Shown here one piece after another: positions 8,997-16,349 of a stretch of 64,000 nucleotides of DNA. The number at the start of each line of letters is the position of its first letter. Position 1 is the stretch's first letter. The stretch is taken from positions 1 to 64,000 of the forward strand of contig JBBDWL010000066.1 in assembly GCA_040902895.1 (NCBI GenBank), in the 5' to 3' direction. The DNA is from JALYRV01 sp040902895. Lineage in GTDB: Bacteria; Acidobacteriota; Vicinamibacteria; Vicinamibacterales; SCN-69-37. The notes under the pieces were generated by a model. The model had not been told where the DNA came from, searched no databases, and was given only the letters and a program-made list of their open reading frames with translations. The translations under genes and the position numbers were made by a program.

Positions 8997-9641
8997 TCAG
9001 GCCTCAACGGTAATCCTGATGTTGTCAGGCCTTACTCCCAGCGTGCGCGCCAGGCGCCGTTTTGCGTCCGCAATGGTGAGCGGCAAATCGTCATCTGCGC
9101 CTGAAGCACCAGAGCTGGCGATTGGCGGGACATGGTCCCCGTCGCCGCCGAGCGGGATACGCGCAATCGGAGGATGGGTGTTGCCGATGCCGGCGCCCAC
9201 CCGCTGCACAGGGCTGGTTCCTTCCTCGTGGTAGAGCGAGACCCATACACCACGACCTTTGGTAATGGTGTGCCCTGCAGCCGTACGGGCTGCGTACGCT
9301 CTGTCGAAGTGCTCGCGAAGTTCGTCGGCTTCGAGGAAGTGGACCTGAGCGTGCTGCGGCCGCTCCGGGTCATCCACCGATACCGCGACAACGACATCGA
9401 CCTCTGACAGCGTCACCCACGCCGTGTCGTCGTCGTTCCGCGGGAACGCGATCCAGGTGTCCTGCGAAGTCCGGATCGCGGCGAGCCGCACCGTGGCGTC
9501 CTTGGCGATGCGACGCAGCCGTCCTTTGCCGCCACCCCGCACCCGGGTGACCTTCCAGCCTTCCTTTTCGAGTGTGTCGATTGCGGCGCGGACGAGCTTC
9601 CTTCTGATGAGCTTCTTCTCAGGGCCTTTTACGTTTGTCAT
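8997..9641 (-). CDS. Unknown protein, first gene of the restriction operon
   Basis: 214-aa protein (216 if the upstream ATG at 9647 is used) that I do not recognise. The ATG at 9641 is preferred because AAAGGA lies 7 nt upstream, whereas the ATG at 9647 abuts that site. The N-terminal third is basic, with 'EGWKVTRVRGGGKGRLRRIAKD', followed by 'RTSQDTWIAFPRND' and a hydrophobic 'VDVVVAVSV' strand. This pattern is reminiscent of a small alpha/beta nuclease or DNA-binding fold. The C-terminus 'ADAKRRLARTLGVRPDNIRI' looks like a compact helical or ribbon motif. It is co-oriented with mod at a 48-bp distance, so it probably serves the same system, for example as specificity, regulatory or nuclease accessory. 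Confidence 0.65.
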   Translation of the reverse strand: MTNVKGPEKKLIRRKLVRAAIDTLEKEGWKVTRVRGGGKGRLRRIAKDATVRLAAIRTSQDTWIAFPRNDDDTAWVTLSEVDVVVAVSVDDPERPQHAQVHFLEADELREHFDRAYAARTAAGHTITKGRGVWVSLYHEEGTSPVQRVGAGIGNTHPPIARIPLGGDGDHVPPIASSGASGADDDLPLTIADAKRRLARTLGVRPDNIRITVEA

Positions 9642-9664
9642 TCGCATGTCCTTTACACGTTATC

Positions 9665-9690
9665 ATTATAAATACTTCCGCTAATGTCAA
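9665..9690 (-). promoter_or_regulatory. Putative promoter of the restriction operon
   Basis: On the minus strand a perfect TTGACA (9690-9685) is followed by a perfect TATAAT (9670-9665), but with a 14-bp spacer, shorter than the usual 16-18 bp. The element sits about 25 bp before the ATG at 9641 in a strikingly AT-rich gap. The short spacing could mean a weak or activator-dependent promoter. Confidence 0.5.
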
Positions 9691-9728
9691 TAAGATGGCC
9701 CTTGATGTTTATTTTCACGTATTTTGAT

Positions 9729-9747
9729 TGTTCATTATTTATGAACA
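9729..9747. promoter_or_regulatory. Inverted repeat in the divergent intergenic region (putative AbiEi operator)
   Basis: TGTTCAT and ATGAACA form perfect 7-bp arms around a 5-bp spacer, 7 bp before the first ATG of the AbiEi-like gene. AbiEi antitoxins are known to repress their own operon by binding inverted repeats upstream, so this is the natural operator candidate. It could also affect the divergent restriction operon. Confidence 0.55.
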
Positions 9748-9754
9748 TGCCATA

Positions 9755-10846
9755 ATGATGAACATGAACCGCATCCAGCGCCCGCCGTTGGCTGAATACG
9801 AGGCCGTCATCCGCGAAAAGCTTCCAGTAGCGAAGATCCGCCTGGCTCATGGAACGCAGGCCCGGGCCCCGTTCGACGCGGTTCTGACCTGGACTGCTCC
9901 CGATGGCCGGGTGATGCGTTATCTCGTGGAAGAGAAGCGACACCTCCGGCACCAGGACATCGCGGTCATTGCCGAGCAAGTGAACCGGCACAAGGCTGCC
10001 CTTCCGCAAGCGAACGCCCACGATCGGGCGTTGGTGCTGGCTCCGCACGTTCGGCCAGAGCAGGCGGCCGTCCTTGAACGGGCCGGAATCGACTACCTTG
10101 ACCTCGCCGGCAACGCTCACTTGAACGTTCCCGGGCTGTTTGTTCACGTTGCCGGGCAGCGGCCTCCAAAGGCACAGACGACCGCAGTGCCTCCCGCGCA
10201 AAGGGGATGGGTCAAAACGGTGATGGCTCTGCTCATCCGCCCCGAACTGCCTGACACCCCGTACCGCGACGTGGCCGAACAGGCGGGTGTCGCCCTCGGA
10301 ACGGTTGCGAAGTGCATGAAGGACCTCGAACGCCGAGGCTTCCTTGTCGATGACAAGAACGGTCGCCACGTCGGGGATCGGCAGGCGCTCACAGCCCTCT
10401 GGGTGCAGGCCTACATTGATGGCCATCGCCCGAAGCTCGAGGAGCGGCGGTTTCAAGTCCTGGCCGCTGACAAGGCCGAGATCTGGACTCGCCTGCAAAC
10501 GGTCATGAAAGAACGTGTGCATCCCTGGGCGCTCACCGGCGCCGATGCCGCCGCACGCCGCACGCAGTTCCTTCGCGCGGCAGAGACCGAGGTCTACGCG
10601 CCGATCCACGCATTCGAGGATCGCGACATGCAGCGGGCGTTGATCGCACAGCCAACTGCTGGCGGCGGGAACATGCTGATCATCGAGCCGCCGGGCCCGC
10701 TCGCAATCCCTGCGCAGACCCCGGGTGCGCTTCCGCTTGCTCCTGTACTGCTTGCCTACGCGGAGCTTCGCTATCGCGGAACGGAGCAGGCACTCGAAGC
10801 GGCCGAACTGCTCCTGCCCATGGTCCTCGGTGATGCCGCGCATTGA
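9755..10846 (+). CDS. AbiEi-like type IV antitoxin / transcriptional regulator
   Basis: 363 aa from the first ATG; the ATGs at 9758 and 9764 are alternatives and there is no clear ribosome site. The N-terminal ~150 residues contain 'MRYLVEEKRHLRHQDI' and 'LVLAPHVRPEQAAVLERAGIDYLDLAGNAHLNVPGLFVHV', a pattern found in large AbiEi-family proteins. A winged helix-turn-helix follows ('TPYRDVAEQAGVALGTVAKCMKDLERRGFLV'). In AbiE systems this protein neutralises a nucleotidyltransferase toxin without stable complex formation and represses its own operon. The downstream gene is such a nucleotidyltransferase and overlaps by 14 nt. The family call rests on both domain pattern and pairing. Confidence 0.8.
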   Translation: MMNMNRIQRPPLAEYEAVIREKLPVAKIRLAHGTQARAPFDAVLTWTAPDGRVMRYLVEEKRHLRHQDIAVIAEQVNRHKAALPQANAHDRALVLAPHVRPEQAAVLERAGIDYLDLAGNAHLNVPGLFVHVAGQRPPKAQTTAVPPAQRGWVKTVMALLIRPELPDTPYRDVAEQAGVALGTVAKCMKDLERRGFLVDDKNGRHVGDRQALTALWVQAYIDGHRPKLEERRFQVLAADKAEIWTRLQTVMKERVHPWALTGADAAARRTQFLRAAETEVYAPIHAFEDRDMQRALIAQPTAGGGNMLIIEPPGPLAIPAQTPGALPLAPVLLAYAELRYRGTEQALEAAELLLPMVLGDAAH

Positions 10847-11624
10847 TCCCGCGTTGCTTCCGGTCGTCACCGATCTCGAGCGAGGTCTTCGGCAGCTCGG
10901 GATCCGATTCGGCATTGTGGGCGCCCTTGTCCCGGAGCTATTGCTCGACGCCCGACCCGTTCGAATGACAAACGACGCAGATGTAGTTGTCGTTGTCGAG
11001 AGCCTCGACGACTTCAAGGCGGTGAAGGACGCTCTGGCCGGCTATGGGTTCAGTTCAGGCCGCCATCCTCACCAGATGCATCACAGCAGCGGCGGCCGCC
11101 TCGACATCCTTCCGTATAGCGATTCACTCGCGCCGGACGCCCGTCTGGAGCTGGAGCACGGGTTTGTGCTCAACATGGCTGGATTCAGACACGTAGTGCC
11201 TAACACCATCCAGGTGCACGTCGCCGCCGACCTCACACTGCCCCTCGCGCCGCTCCCGCTGTACGTCCTGCTCAAACTGGTCGCGTTCAGCGACCGGAGC
11301 GCCGGCAAAGATCTCGACGGCGTGTTCCACTGCCTGGAGAACTATCTGTCGGAGGACGACGAACGGCGCTACGGCGTGGAGTCCCATGGTGAGGGCGTGC
11401 CGTTCGAATACACGCCGGCGTATGTGCTGGGTCTCGATGGGCGGCCCTTCGCGGACGCGCCCGTGACAGGAACCGTCAGCGCCGTACTTGCCCGCTTCGA
11501 AAACCCATACGCCGATGTGGTGAGAATGCTGATGACCGAAAGAGGGCAGCCGCTCCCCACCGACCAGCAGCGCGCCGACGTCGTCGCGGCCTTCAGCTGG
11601 TACAGGCGAGGGCTCGGGATCTGA
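10833..11624 (+). CDS. AbiEii-like nucleotidyltransferase toxin
   Basis: 263 aa starting at the ATG that overlaps the antitoxin stop by 14 nt; longer frames upstream lie inside the antitoxin gene. The N-terminus carries the nucleotidyltransferase signature: 'FGIVGALVPELLL', then 'RMTNDADVVV' with the paired acidic residues, and a later 'GRLDILPYS'. AbiEii-type enzymes transfer nucleotides to tRNA or other targets and stop growth when free of antitoxin. The C-terminus (about 150-263) contains 'LYVLLKLVAFSDRSAGKDLDG', the usual conserved lysine helix of this family. Together with the upstream gene it forms a type IV toxin-antitoxin or abortive infection module beside the restriction operon. Confidence 0.8.
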   Translation: MPRIDPALLPVVTDLERGLRQLGIRFGIVGALVPELLLDARPVRMTNDADVVVVVESLDDFKAVKDALAGYGFSSGRHPHQMHHSSGGRLDILPYSDSLAPDARLELEHGFVLNMAGFRHVVPNTIQVHVAADLTLPLAPLPLYVLLKLVAFSDRSAGKDLDGVFHCLENYLSEDDERRYGVESHGEGVPFEYTPAYVLGLDGRPFADAPVTGTVSAVLARFENPYADVVRMLMTERGQPLPTDQQRADVVAAFSWYRRGLGI

Positions 11625-11676
11625 CGACCATGCCGTACGCAGCAGTGCACGTTCTGCTACGACCACCACGTCAATC

Positions 11677-11722
11677 TGTGGATAACCTGTGGAAACCTCC
11701 TTTGAGGAAGGTTTCCACAGGT
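11677..11722. terminator. Long perfect hairpin with DnaA-box-like sequence after the AbiE operon
   Basis: Arms 11685-11698 (ACCTGTGGAAACCT) and 11709-11722 are perfect 14-bp complements around a 10-nt loop, 60 nt after the toxin stop. No T-run follows, so intrinsic termination is uncertain. The left side begins with TGTGGATAA (11677-11685), the exact complement of the DnaA box TTATCCACA, and each arm contains a GTTTCCACA-like sequence. Confidence 0.6.
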
Positions 11723-11754
11723 CATAGTCGCAGTTTCTGCCGCGCCTGGCGCGC

Positions 11755-11775
11755 ACCGGCAACCGGCAACCGGGT
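11755..11775. repeat. Short heptamer array (ACCGGCA type)
   Basis: Three in-register 7-bp units (ACCGGCA, ACCGGCA, ACCGGGT) lie just downstream of the M28 peptidase stop codon. The unit resembles the ACCAGCA array at 57857. Confidence 0.6.
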
Positions 11776-11783
11776 CCGGATCC

Positions 11784-13499
11784 CTACTGCCTCCCGAGCG
11801 ATTTGTCCCGAATCGCCTTGAACTCGTTGCCCGGCCGCCATTCCGGCATCTTCTCGGCGTTGGCCACGCGATAGCCGACCGCGAAGAAGAACTTCGCGTC
11901 TTCCGCGAGGCCGCTCAGATCCCAGTCTGGACGGATCTCGTCCTGCGGCTGGTGATAGCGCGTCGCCGTGTGCTCGTCGAGCATCTTGCGGCCCCAGCCG
12001 GCCGGCTTGCCGACATAGTCGACGCCGCCGTCGGCGTACAGCGCGGGCACGCCCACCTTCGCGAAGTTGAAGTGATCCGAACGGTAGTAATAGCCCTTCT
12101 CGGGCTCCGGGTCGGGCTTGACCGTGCGGCCCTGTTCCTTCGCGACCGCCTCGGCATAGTCATCGAGCTCTGACGCGCCTTTGCCGACCACCACGAGATC
12201 GGTGGTGCGGCCGTACGGATTCATCGCGTCGATGTTGATGTTCGCGACGGTCTTATTGAGCGGATAGAGCGGATTTTTGGCGTAGTACTCCGATCCGAGC
12301 AGGCCCTGCTCCTCGGCGGTGACCGCGAGAAACAGAATCGAGCGCTTCGGCGGCGGCTGCGCCTGCGTGAAGGCGCGCGCGATCTCGATGATCGCGCCGA
12401 TGCCGGTGGCGTTGTCGACCGCGCCGTTATAGACCTTGTCGCCGTCGACCGGATTGCCGACGCCGAGGTGATCCCAGTGGCCGGTATAGATGACGTACTC
12501 GTTCTTCAGCGCCGGATCGGATCCGGTCAGCTTGCCGATCACGTTCTGCGACTGCACGCGCCGCATCGTGTTGGTAATCGACATCGACGCCTGCGTGCCG
12601 AGCGGCACGGGCTTGAAGTCGCGCGAGGTCGCGGCCTTCTTCAGCGCGTCGAAGTCCTGTCCCGCGGCCTTGAACAGCTCGCGGGCACGATCGAGATGGA
12701 TCCATCCCTCGACTTTCGCGCGGCCCATGTTCTTGTCGGGCGCCTCGAGATCGAAGCGCTCGCCGCCGAAGCCCTGCACGACGTTCCAGCCGTATCCGGC
12801 CGGCCCGGTCTCGTGGATGACGAGTACCGCGGACGCGCCCTTCTCGGCGCCCTTCTCGTACTTATAGGTCCAGCGGCCGTAGTAGGTCATCGCCGGGCCG
12901 CCGAACACATTCGGATCGGGCTGGCCGTTGGCGCCGGTGACGGGCGGATCGTTCACCAGCATCACCAGCGTCTTGCCGTTCGCATCGACGCCCTTGTAGT
13001 CGTCCCACTGAAACTCCGGCGCTTCGACGCCGTAGCCGACGAAGATCATCTCGGAAGGATCGAGCACGACGCGATCCGTGACCTGGCGCGTCCACGCGAT
13101 CATGTCGGTGCCGTACGCCAGCGACGTCTTCTGCGTGCCTCGAGTGAGCGTCAGCGTCGACGGCTTGCCGGTGATGCCGACGAGCGGAACCCTCTGCACC
13201 CACGTGCCGTCGGGATTGCCGGGCTCGAGGCCCACAGTCTTGTACTGATCGCTGATGTATTTGACCGTGAGGTCCTCGCCCGTTGTGCCGGGCAGACGTC
13301 CTTGGAACTCGTCGGACGACAGCGCCTTGATGTGCTCGAGCACGCGGTTCTGATCGATGCCAGGCAGCGCCGTAAGCGGCTGCTGCTCGGCGCGCGGCGG
13401 CGCGGGCGTCGCGCCGGCCGGCGGGCCCTGTTCGGCGCCGTTGCACGCGACGAGCGCAACGACGCTCGCGAGAATGAATAATCGGCGAAAAGCGTTCAT
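11784..13499 (-). CDS. M28 family metallopeptidase, lipoprotein
   Basis: 571-aa secreted aminopeptidase-like enzyme. The start ATG at 13499 gives a lipoprotein signal with cysteine at residue 19 ('ASVVALVACNG'); an ATG at 13523 would add 8 residues, and the longer frame further upstream is antisense to the neighbouring gene. Zinc-binding and catalytic blocks of M28 are present in order: 'YTGHWDHLG', 'GAVDNATGIGA', 'VTAEEQGLLGSEYY', 'INIDAMNP' and 'YYRSDHFNFAKVGVPALY'. A protease-associated-like insert lies before the catalytic domain. It would trim peptides in the periplasm or at the cell surface. It is transcribed divergently from a second M28 gene whose start is only 48 bp away. Confidence 0.9.
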   Translation of the reverse strand: MNAFRRLFILASVVALVACNGAEQGPPAGATPAPPRAEQQPLTALPGIDQNRVLEHIKALSSDEFQGRLPGTTGEDLTVKYISDQYKTVGLEPGNPDGTWVQRVPLVGITGKPSTLTLTRGTQKTSLAYGTDMIAWTRQVTDRVVLDPSEMIFVGYGVEAPEFQWDDYKGVDANGKTLVMLVNDPPVTGANGQPDPNVFGGPAMTYYGRWTYKYEKGAEKGASAVLVIHETGPAGYGWNVVQGFGGERFDLEAPDKNMGRAKVEGWIHLDRARELFKAAGQDFDALKKAATSRDFKPVPLGTQASMSITNTMRRVQSQNVIGKLTGSDPALKNEYVIYTGHWDHLGVGNPVDGDKVYNGAVDNATGIGAIIEIARAFTQAQPPPKRSILFLAVTAEEQGLLGSEYYAKNPLYPLNKTVANINIDAMNPYGRTTDLVVVGKGASELDDYAEAVAKEQGRTVKPDPEPEKGYYYRSDHFNFAKVGVPALYADGGVDYVGKPAGWGRKMLDEHTATRYHQPQDEIRPDWDLSGLAEDAKFFFAVGYRVANAEKMPEWRPGNEFKAIRDKSLGRQ

Positions 13500-13547
13500 G
13501 CGTTGGGGTTCGATGTCTGACATCTCTCGATTATGCTGTACCTCGCC

Positions 13548-15008
13548 ATGAGAGCCAGACTGAACCTCGCTGCCATTCTCCTGACGTTCGCGGTCGTTAC
13601 CCCGAGCACGCAGGTGGCGAATCCGCCTGTCGCTCAGGCCCTTCCGGCTCAGCCGGGTACGCCGGCTTCCATCACTGAGGCATCCGTCCGCGGGCACATG
13701 GAGTTTCTCGCCAGCGACGCGTTGCACGGCCGCGGCAGCGGCACGCGCGACGAGTGGATCGCGGCTGAGTACCTGGCGTCGCAGTTGCGCCGGTTGGGAC
13801 TTGCCCCGCTTGGAGACATCCCTCCCGGTCCTGCGCCGGCCGCCGGACAGCCTCGTCAACCCAGGAGCTTCGTGCAGCGGATCGAACTGCGAGCGGTCGA
13901 ATCCACCGCGCCGCCGACCCTCGCCGTGGGCGGCGTGACGCTGACGCATGGCAAAGAGATGATCGTGTTGAACCTCGGCAACGTGACGAGAATCGCCGGT
14001 TCGCTCGTCGTCTACAAACCAGGAATGACGGTAAGGGCTGGCGCGGCCGTACTCGCTCCCGACAACACGAGCGCCGACGATCGCGCCGCCGTCGCGCCGG
14101 CGTCGCTCGTCATCGTGCCAGAGACTCCGGCGATCCGTCAGCGCTGGGATACGGCCGCCTCGCGTCTTCCCTCGGTGCCTGCCCGGGCCGTCGCGCTGCC
14201 GGCGATCGCCGCGCATCGGGCCACGATGATTGCCGTCGACAATGCGACCTATGCCGCGCTGCTCGCGTTGCCGGCCGGCGCGCGCGTCCTGTTCGATCCG
14301 CCGCTCAAGTACTCCGACACGCCGACCTACACCTGGAACGCCGTCGGCTTACTTCCTGGAAGCGACACGCCGATTCGCGAAGTCATCCTGCTGAGCGCGC
14401 ACCTCGATCACGTCGGCATGCAGCCCAACACCCCTGACGACGACAAGATTTTCAACGGCGCAGACGATGATGCGTCAGGCAGCGTGGCCGTGCTGGAGCT
14501 CGCCAAGGCCCTTGCGGAGGGATCAAAGCCGAAGCGCACGATCGTGTTCGCATGGTTCGGCAGCGAAGAGCGCGGCGGACATGGGTCGAATTACTTTGCC
14601 GAGCTTCCGGTCGTTCCAACAGACCTCCTGATTGCGAACCTGCAGTTCGAGATGATCGGCCGGCCCGATCCGAAAGTACCGCCGCAGACGTTATGGCTCA
14701 CCGGATACGAGCGATCGAATCTGGGGCCGGAGCTGGCGAAGCGCGGCGCGCGTCTCGTGCAGGATCCGCATCCAGACCAGAGCTTCTTTACGCGATCCGA
14801 CAACATCCGCTTCGCGCGCAAAGGCATTCCCGCGCACACGGTGTCGAGCTTCGGGTTGCACAAGGAGTATCACCAGCCGAACGACGAGGTCAGGCTGATC
14901 GACTTTCCGCACATGACCGAAGCGATCCGCTCGATGCTCGAGCCGATTCGCTGGCTGGCGAACGACACGTTCAGGCCTGAATGGAACCCGGGAGGACGGC
15001 CGAGGTGA
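13548..15008 (+). CDS. M28 family metallopeptidase, secreted
   Basis: 486 aa; the ATG at 13548 gives a signal peptide ('RLNLAAILLTFAVVTPSTQV'), preferred over the ATG at 13533. Zinc site blocks are 'SAHLDHVGM', 'NGADDDASGSVAVLELA', 'FAWFGSEERGGHGSNYF', 'FEMIGRPD' and 'FFTRSDNIRFARKGIPAHTV', complete for a functional M28 enzyme. It is a diverged paralogue of the divergent neighbour and shares a very short intergenic promoter region with it. The pair probably acts in extracytoplasmic peptide degradation, in line with other peptidase genes in this window. Confidence 0.9.
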   Translation: MRARLNLAAILLTFAVVTPSTQVANPPVAQALPAQPGTPASITEASVRGHMEFLASDALHGRGSGTRDEWIAAEYLASQLRRLGLAPLGDIPPGPAPAAGQPRQPRSFVQRIELRAVESTAPPTLAVGGVTLTHGKEMIVLNLGNVTRIAGSLVVYKPGMTVRAGAAVLAPDNTSADDRAAVAPASLVIVPETPAIRQRWDTAASRLPSVPARAVALPAIAAHRATMIAVDNATYAALLALPAGARVLFDPPLKYSDTPTYTWNAVGLLPGSDTPIREVILLSAHLDHVGMQPNTPDDDKIFNGADDDASGSVAVLELAKALAEGSKPKRTIVFAWFGSEERGGHGSNYFAELPVVPTDLLIANLQFEMIGRPDPKVPPQTLWLTGYERSNLGPELAKRGARLVQDPHPDQSFFTRSDNIRFARKGIPAHTVSSFGLHKEYHQPNDEVRLIDFPHMTEAIRSMLEPIRWLANDTFRPEWNPGGRPR

Positions 15009-15011
15009 GTC

Positions 15012-15587
15012 TTACTTGTGCTTGAGCGTGCGCGTCGTCCTGCGTGGATGTGTCCTCTGTGGTCGCGCCGAACGGCCTATCGTCGGAGCGAGATCTCCGA
15101 GCTGCGTTATTCGAAACTCGCTATCGGGAAACTTCGCACGAAGCTCTAGTTTTCCGCCCATCGCGTGTACGAGCTTTCCCAAAGTACTCAGGTACATGTC
15201 TGACTGCCTCTCGATCTTCGAAACACTCGCTTGGGTGATCCGAAGTCGTTTCGCTATTTCCTGCTGCGACATGCGCCTCACGATGCGAAGTCGATCCAGC
15301 GCAACTTCTTCCGGAGACTGTGTAGCTCGTTTGGCAGACAGGAGTTCCTTGATGCGGTTCGCGGCATCGCTGGCGCTCTTATAGATTTCGTGCGGCCCCT
15401 CCCCGAACAGGAAATCATTTCCGCCACTGAGGCCTACCCCGAAACCGCGCCGCCACTCTGCGAAAACTTTGTACTGGTCTCTGTAGAACTCGGCAAAGAT
15501 TGAATCGGCGGCAGTATCATCGAGCTGCACACGCACGTCATCGAATTCACTTTGCACCTGATCGACCAGTTTCTGAAGCTCGTTCAT
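15012..15587 (-). CDS. XRE-family helix-turn-helix protein, putative antitoxin
   Basis: 191 aa. A helix-turn-helix of the XRE/HigA type lies at about residues 100-150 ('MSQQEIAKRLRITQASVSKIE', then 'YLSTLGKLVHAMGGKLELRAKF'), with an acidic, helical N-terminal ~90 residues of unknown function and a basic tail. The last module is typical of HigA-like antitoxins. Its start overlaps the stop of the upstream 123-aa gene by 4 nt, and the toxin-first order matches HigBA. It is the likely binder of the operator palindrome at 16054-16073. It could alternatively be a simple regulator without toxin partner. Confidence 0.75.
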   Translation of the reverse strand: MNELQKLVDQVQSEFDDVRVQLDDTAADSIFAEFYRDQYKVFAEWRRGFGVGLSGGNDFLFGEGPHEIYKSASDAANRIKELLSAKRATQSPEEVALDRLRIVRRMSQQEIAKRLRITQASVSKIERQSDMYLSTLGKLVHAMGGKLELRAKFPDSEFRITQLGDLAPTIGRSARPQRTHPRRTTRTLKHK

Positions 15588-15955
15588 TCGGATTCATCTC
15601 GGAGCAAATCGGAGACCAGGCGGCCATCGCCGCCGGGTTTCGATAGCTCGACGTCGCCACCGATCGCTCGAATCTCAAGGCTGCCGTTATCGCCGATGAG
15701 CATCTCGTGAGCGAAACTCCGGTAGCGCGTGACCGTCCTACCGATCCGCTTTGCGTTGTCTGCCTGCGGCCAGTAGAGACGTCCGTCACTACGCCAGTCG
15801 GCTGGCGCGTATGGTATGGACGTTAATTCATTCTCCAAAGCGTCTAGAAGACTCGCCCCGCCCTCAAAGGCGTCGTCATGGTTCTCGAAAGCGGGGAGCT
15901 TGCGCATGCGCCGATAAAACTCGGCGAGCCTGATGCGCTTGGACCTCTGCTGCAT
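15584..15955 (-). CDS. Small unknown protein, putative toxin partner
   Basis: 123-aa protein that I cannot assign to a family. It begins with a basic segment ('QQRSKRIRLAEFYRRMRKLP') and contains 'YWPQADNAKRIGRTVTRYRSFAHEMLIGD', charged and compact like small RNases of toxin modules but without a recognised catalytic signature. It is the first gene behind a strong promoter and overlaps the XRE gene by 4 nt. The arrangement suggests a toxin-antitoxin or regulator pair; that function is inference from context. Confidence 0.55.
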   Translation of the reverse strand: MQQRSKRIRLAEFYRRMRKLPAFENHDDAFEGGASLLDALENELTSIPYAPADWRSDGRLYWPQADNAKRIGRTVTRYRSFAHEMLIGDNGSLEIRAIGGDVELSKPGGDGRLVSDLLRDESE

Positions 15956-16012
15956 GGCTCTCTCCTGTTCAGTCGTTGGGGGGTATATCGCGACATGGAT
16001 GCTCCTTTGAAA

Positions 16013-16028
16013 CGGACCCTCGGGTCCG
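16013..16028. promoter_or_regulatory. GC-rich palindrome in the 5' leader of the XRE operon
   Basis: CGGACCC and GGGTCCG are perfect 7-bp arms around a 2-bp centre, downstream of the promoter and about 58 bp before the start of the 123-aa gene. It is too tight for an RNA hairpin, so it is more likely a second protein-binding site. Confidence 0.5.
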
Positions 16029-16052
16029 ACCTTAAACGTGGGTTCTGACGTG

Positions 16053-16082
16053 AATATAGCTTTGTAGCTATATCGATGTCAA
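16053..16082 (-). promoter_or_regulatory. Promoter with overlapping operator palindrome for the XRE operon
   Basis: On the minus strand TTGACA (16082-16077) and TATATT (16058-16053) are 18 bp apart. The perfect inverted repeat ATATAGCT-N4-AGCTATAT (16054-16073) fills the spacer and overlaps the -10 box, the classical layout for autorepression by an XRE antitoxin. The remaining part of this ~390-bp gene-free region (15956-16349) is GC-rich and holds only the NYN leader hairpin. Confidence 0.75.
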
Positions 16083-16307
16083 CCGTTGCAGAACGAGCTG
16101 TTAGAATGGCCAGGACGACAGGACGACCCGGCGAGCCGCTTTGAAAACGCCGCTGGATCGCGCCTTCCCCGCGCCGCGCGTCCCGATATGAGTCGGACGC
16201 AGCCGGCGGCCCTGAACGACGCCGCTTACAGCCGCATCCTTCTATAGCCGCCTGGCCCGGGTCAGGCCGAGCCGCATCCCGCCGCCCGATCGCGCCTGTT
16301 CAAAACA

Positions 16308-16328
16308 CGGAAAACCGAAGGTTTTCCG
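16308..16328 (+). promoter_or_regulatory. Leader hairpin before the NYN/LOTUS gene
   Basis: A perfect 9-bp stem (CGGAAAACC / GGTTTTCCG) closes a GAA triloop 8 nt before the AAGGA ribosome site and 21 nt before the GTG start. There is no T-run after it, so termination is unlikely. A role in translational control or as a protein-binding site is possible. Confidence 0.55.
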
Positions 16329-16349
16329 GGATTACCAAGGAAATTTTCA

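Noticed and set aside
13500..14216. N-terminal extension of the lipoprotein M28 gene
   Set aside because: The extension is antisense to the divergent M28 gene; a lipobox signal peptide begins at 13499.
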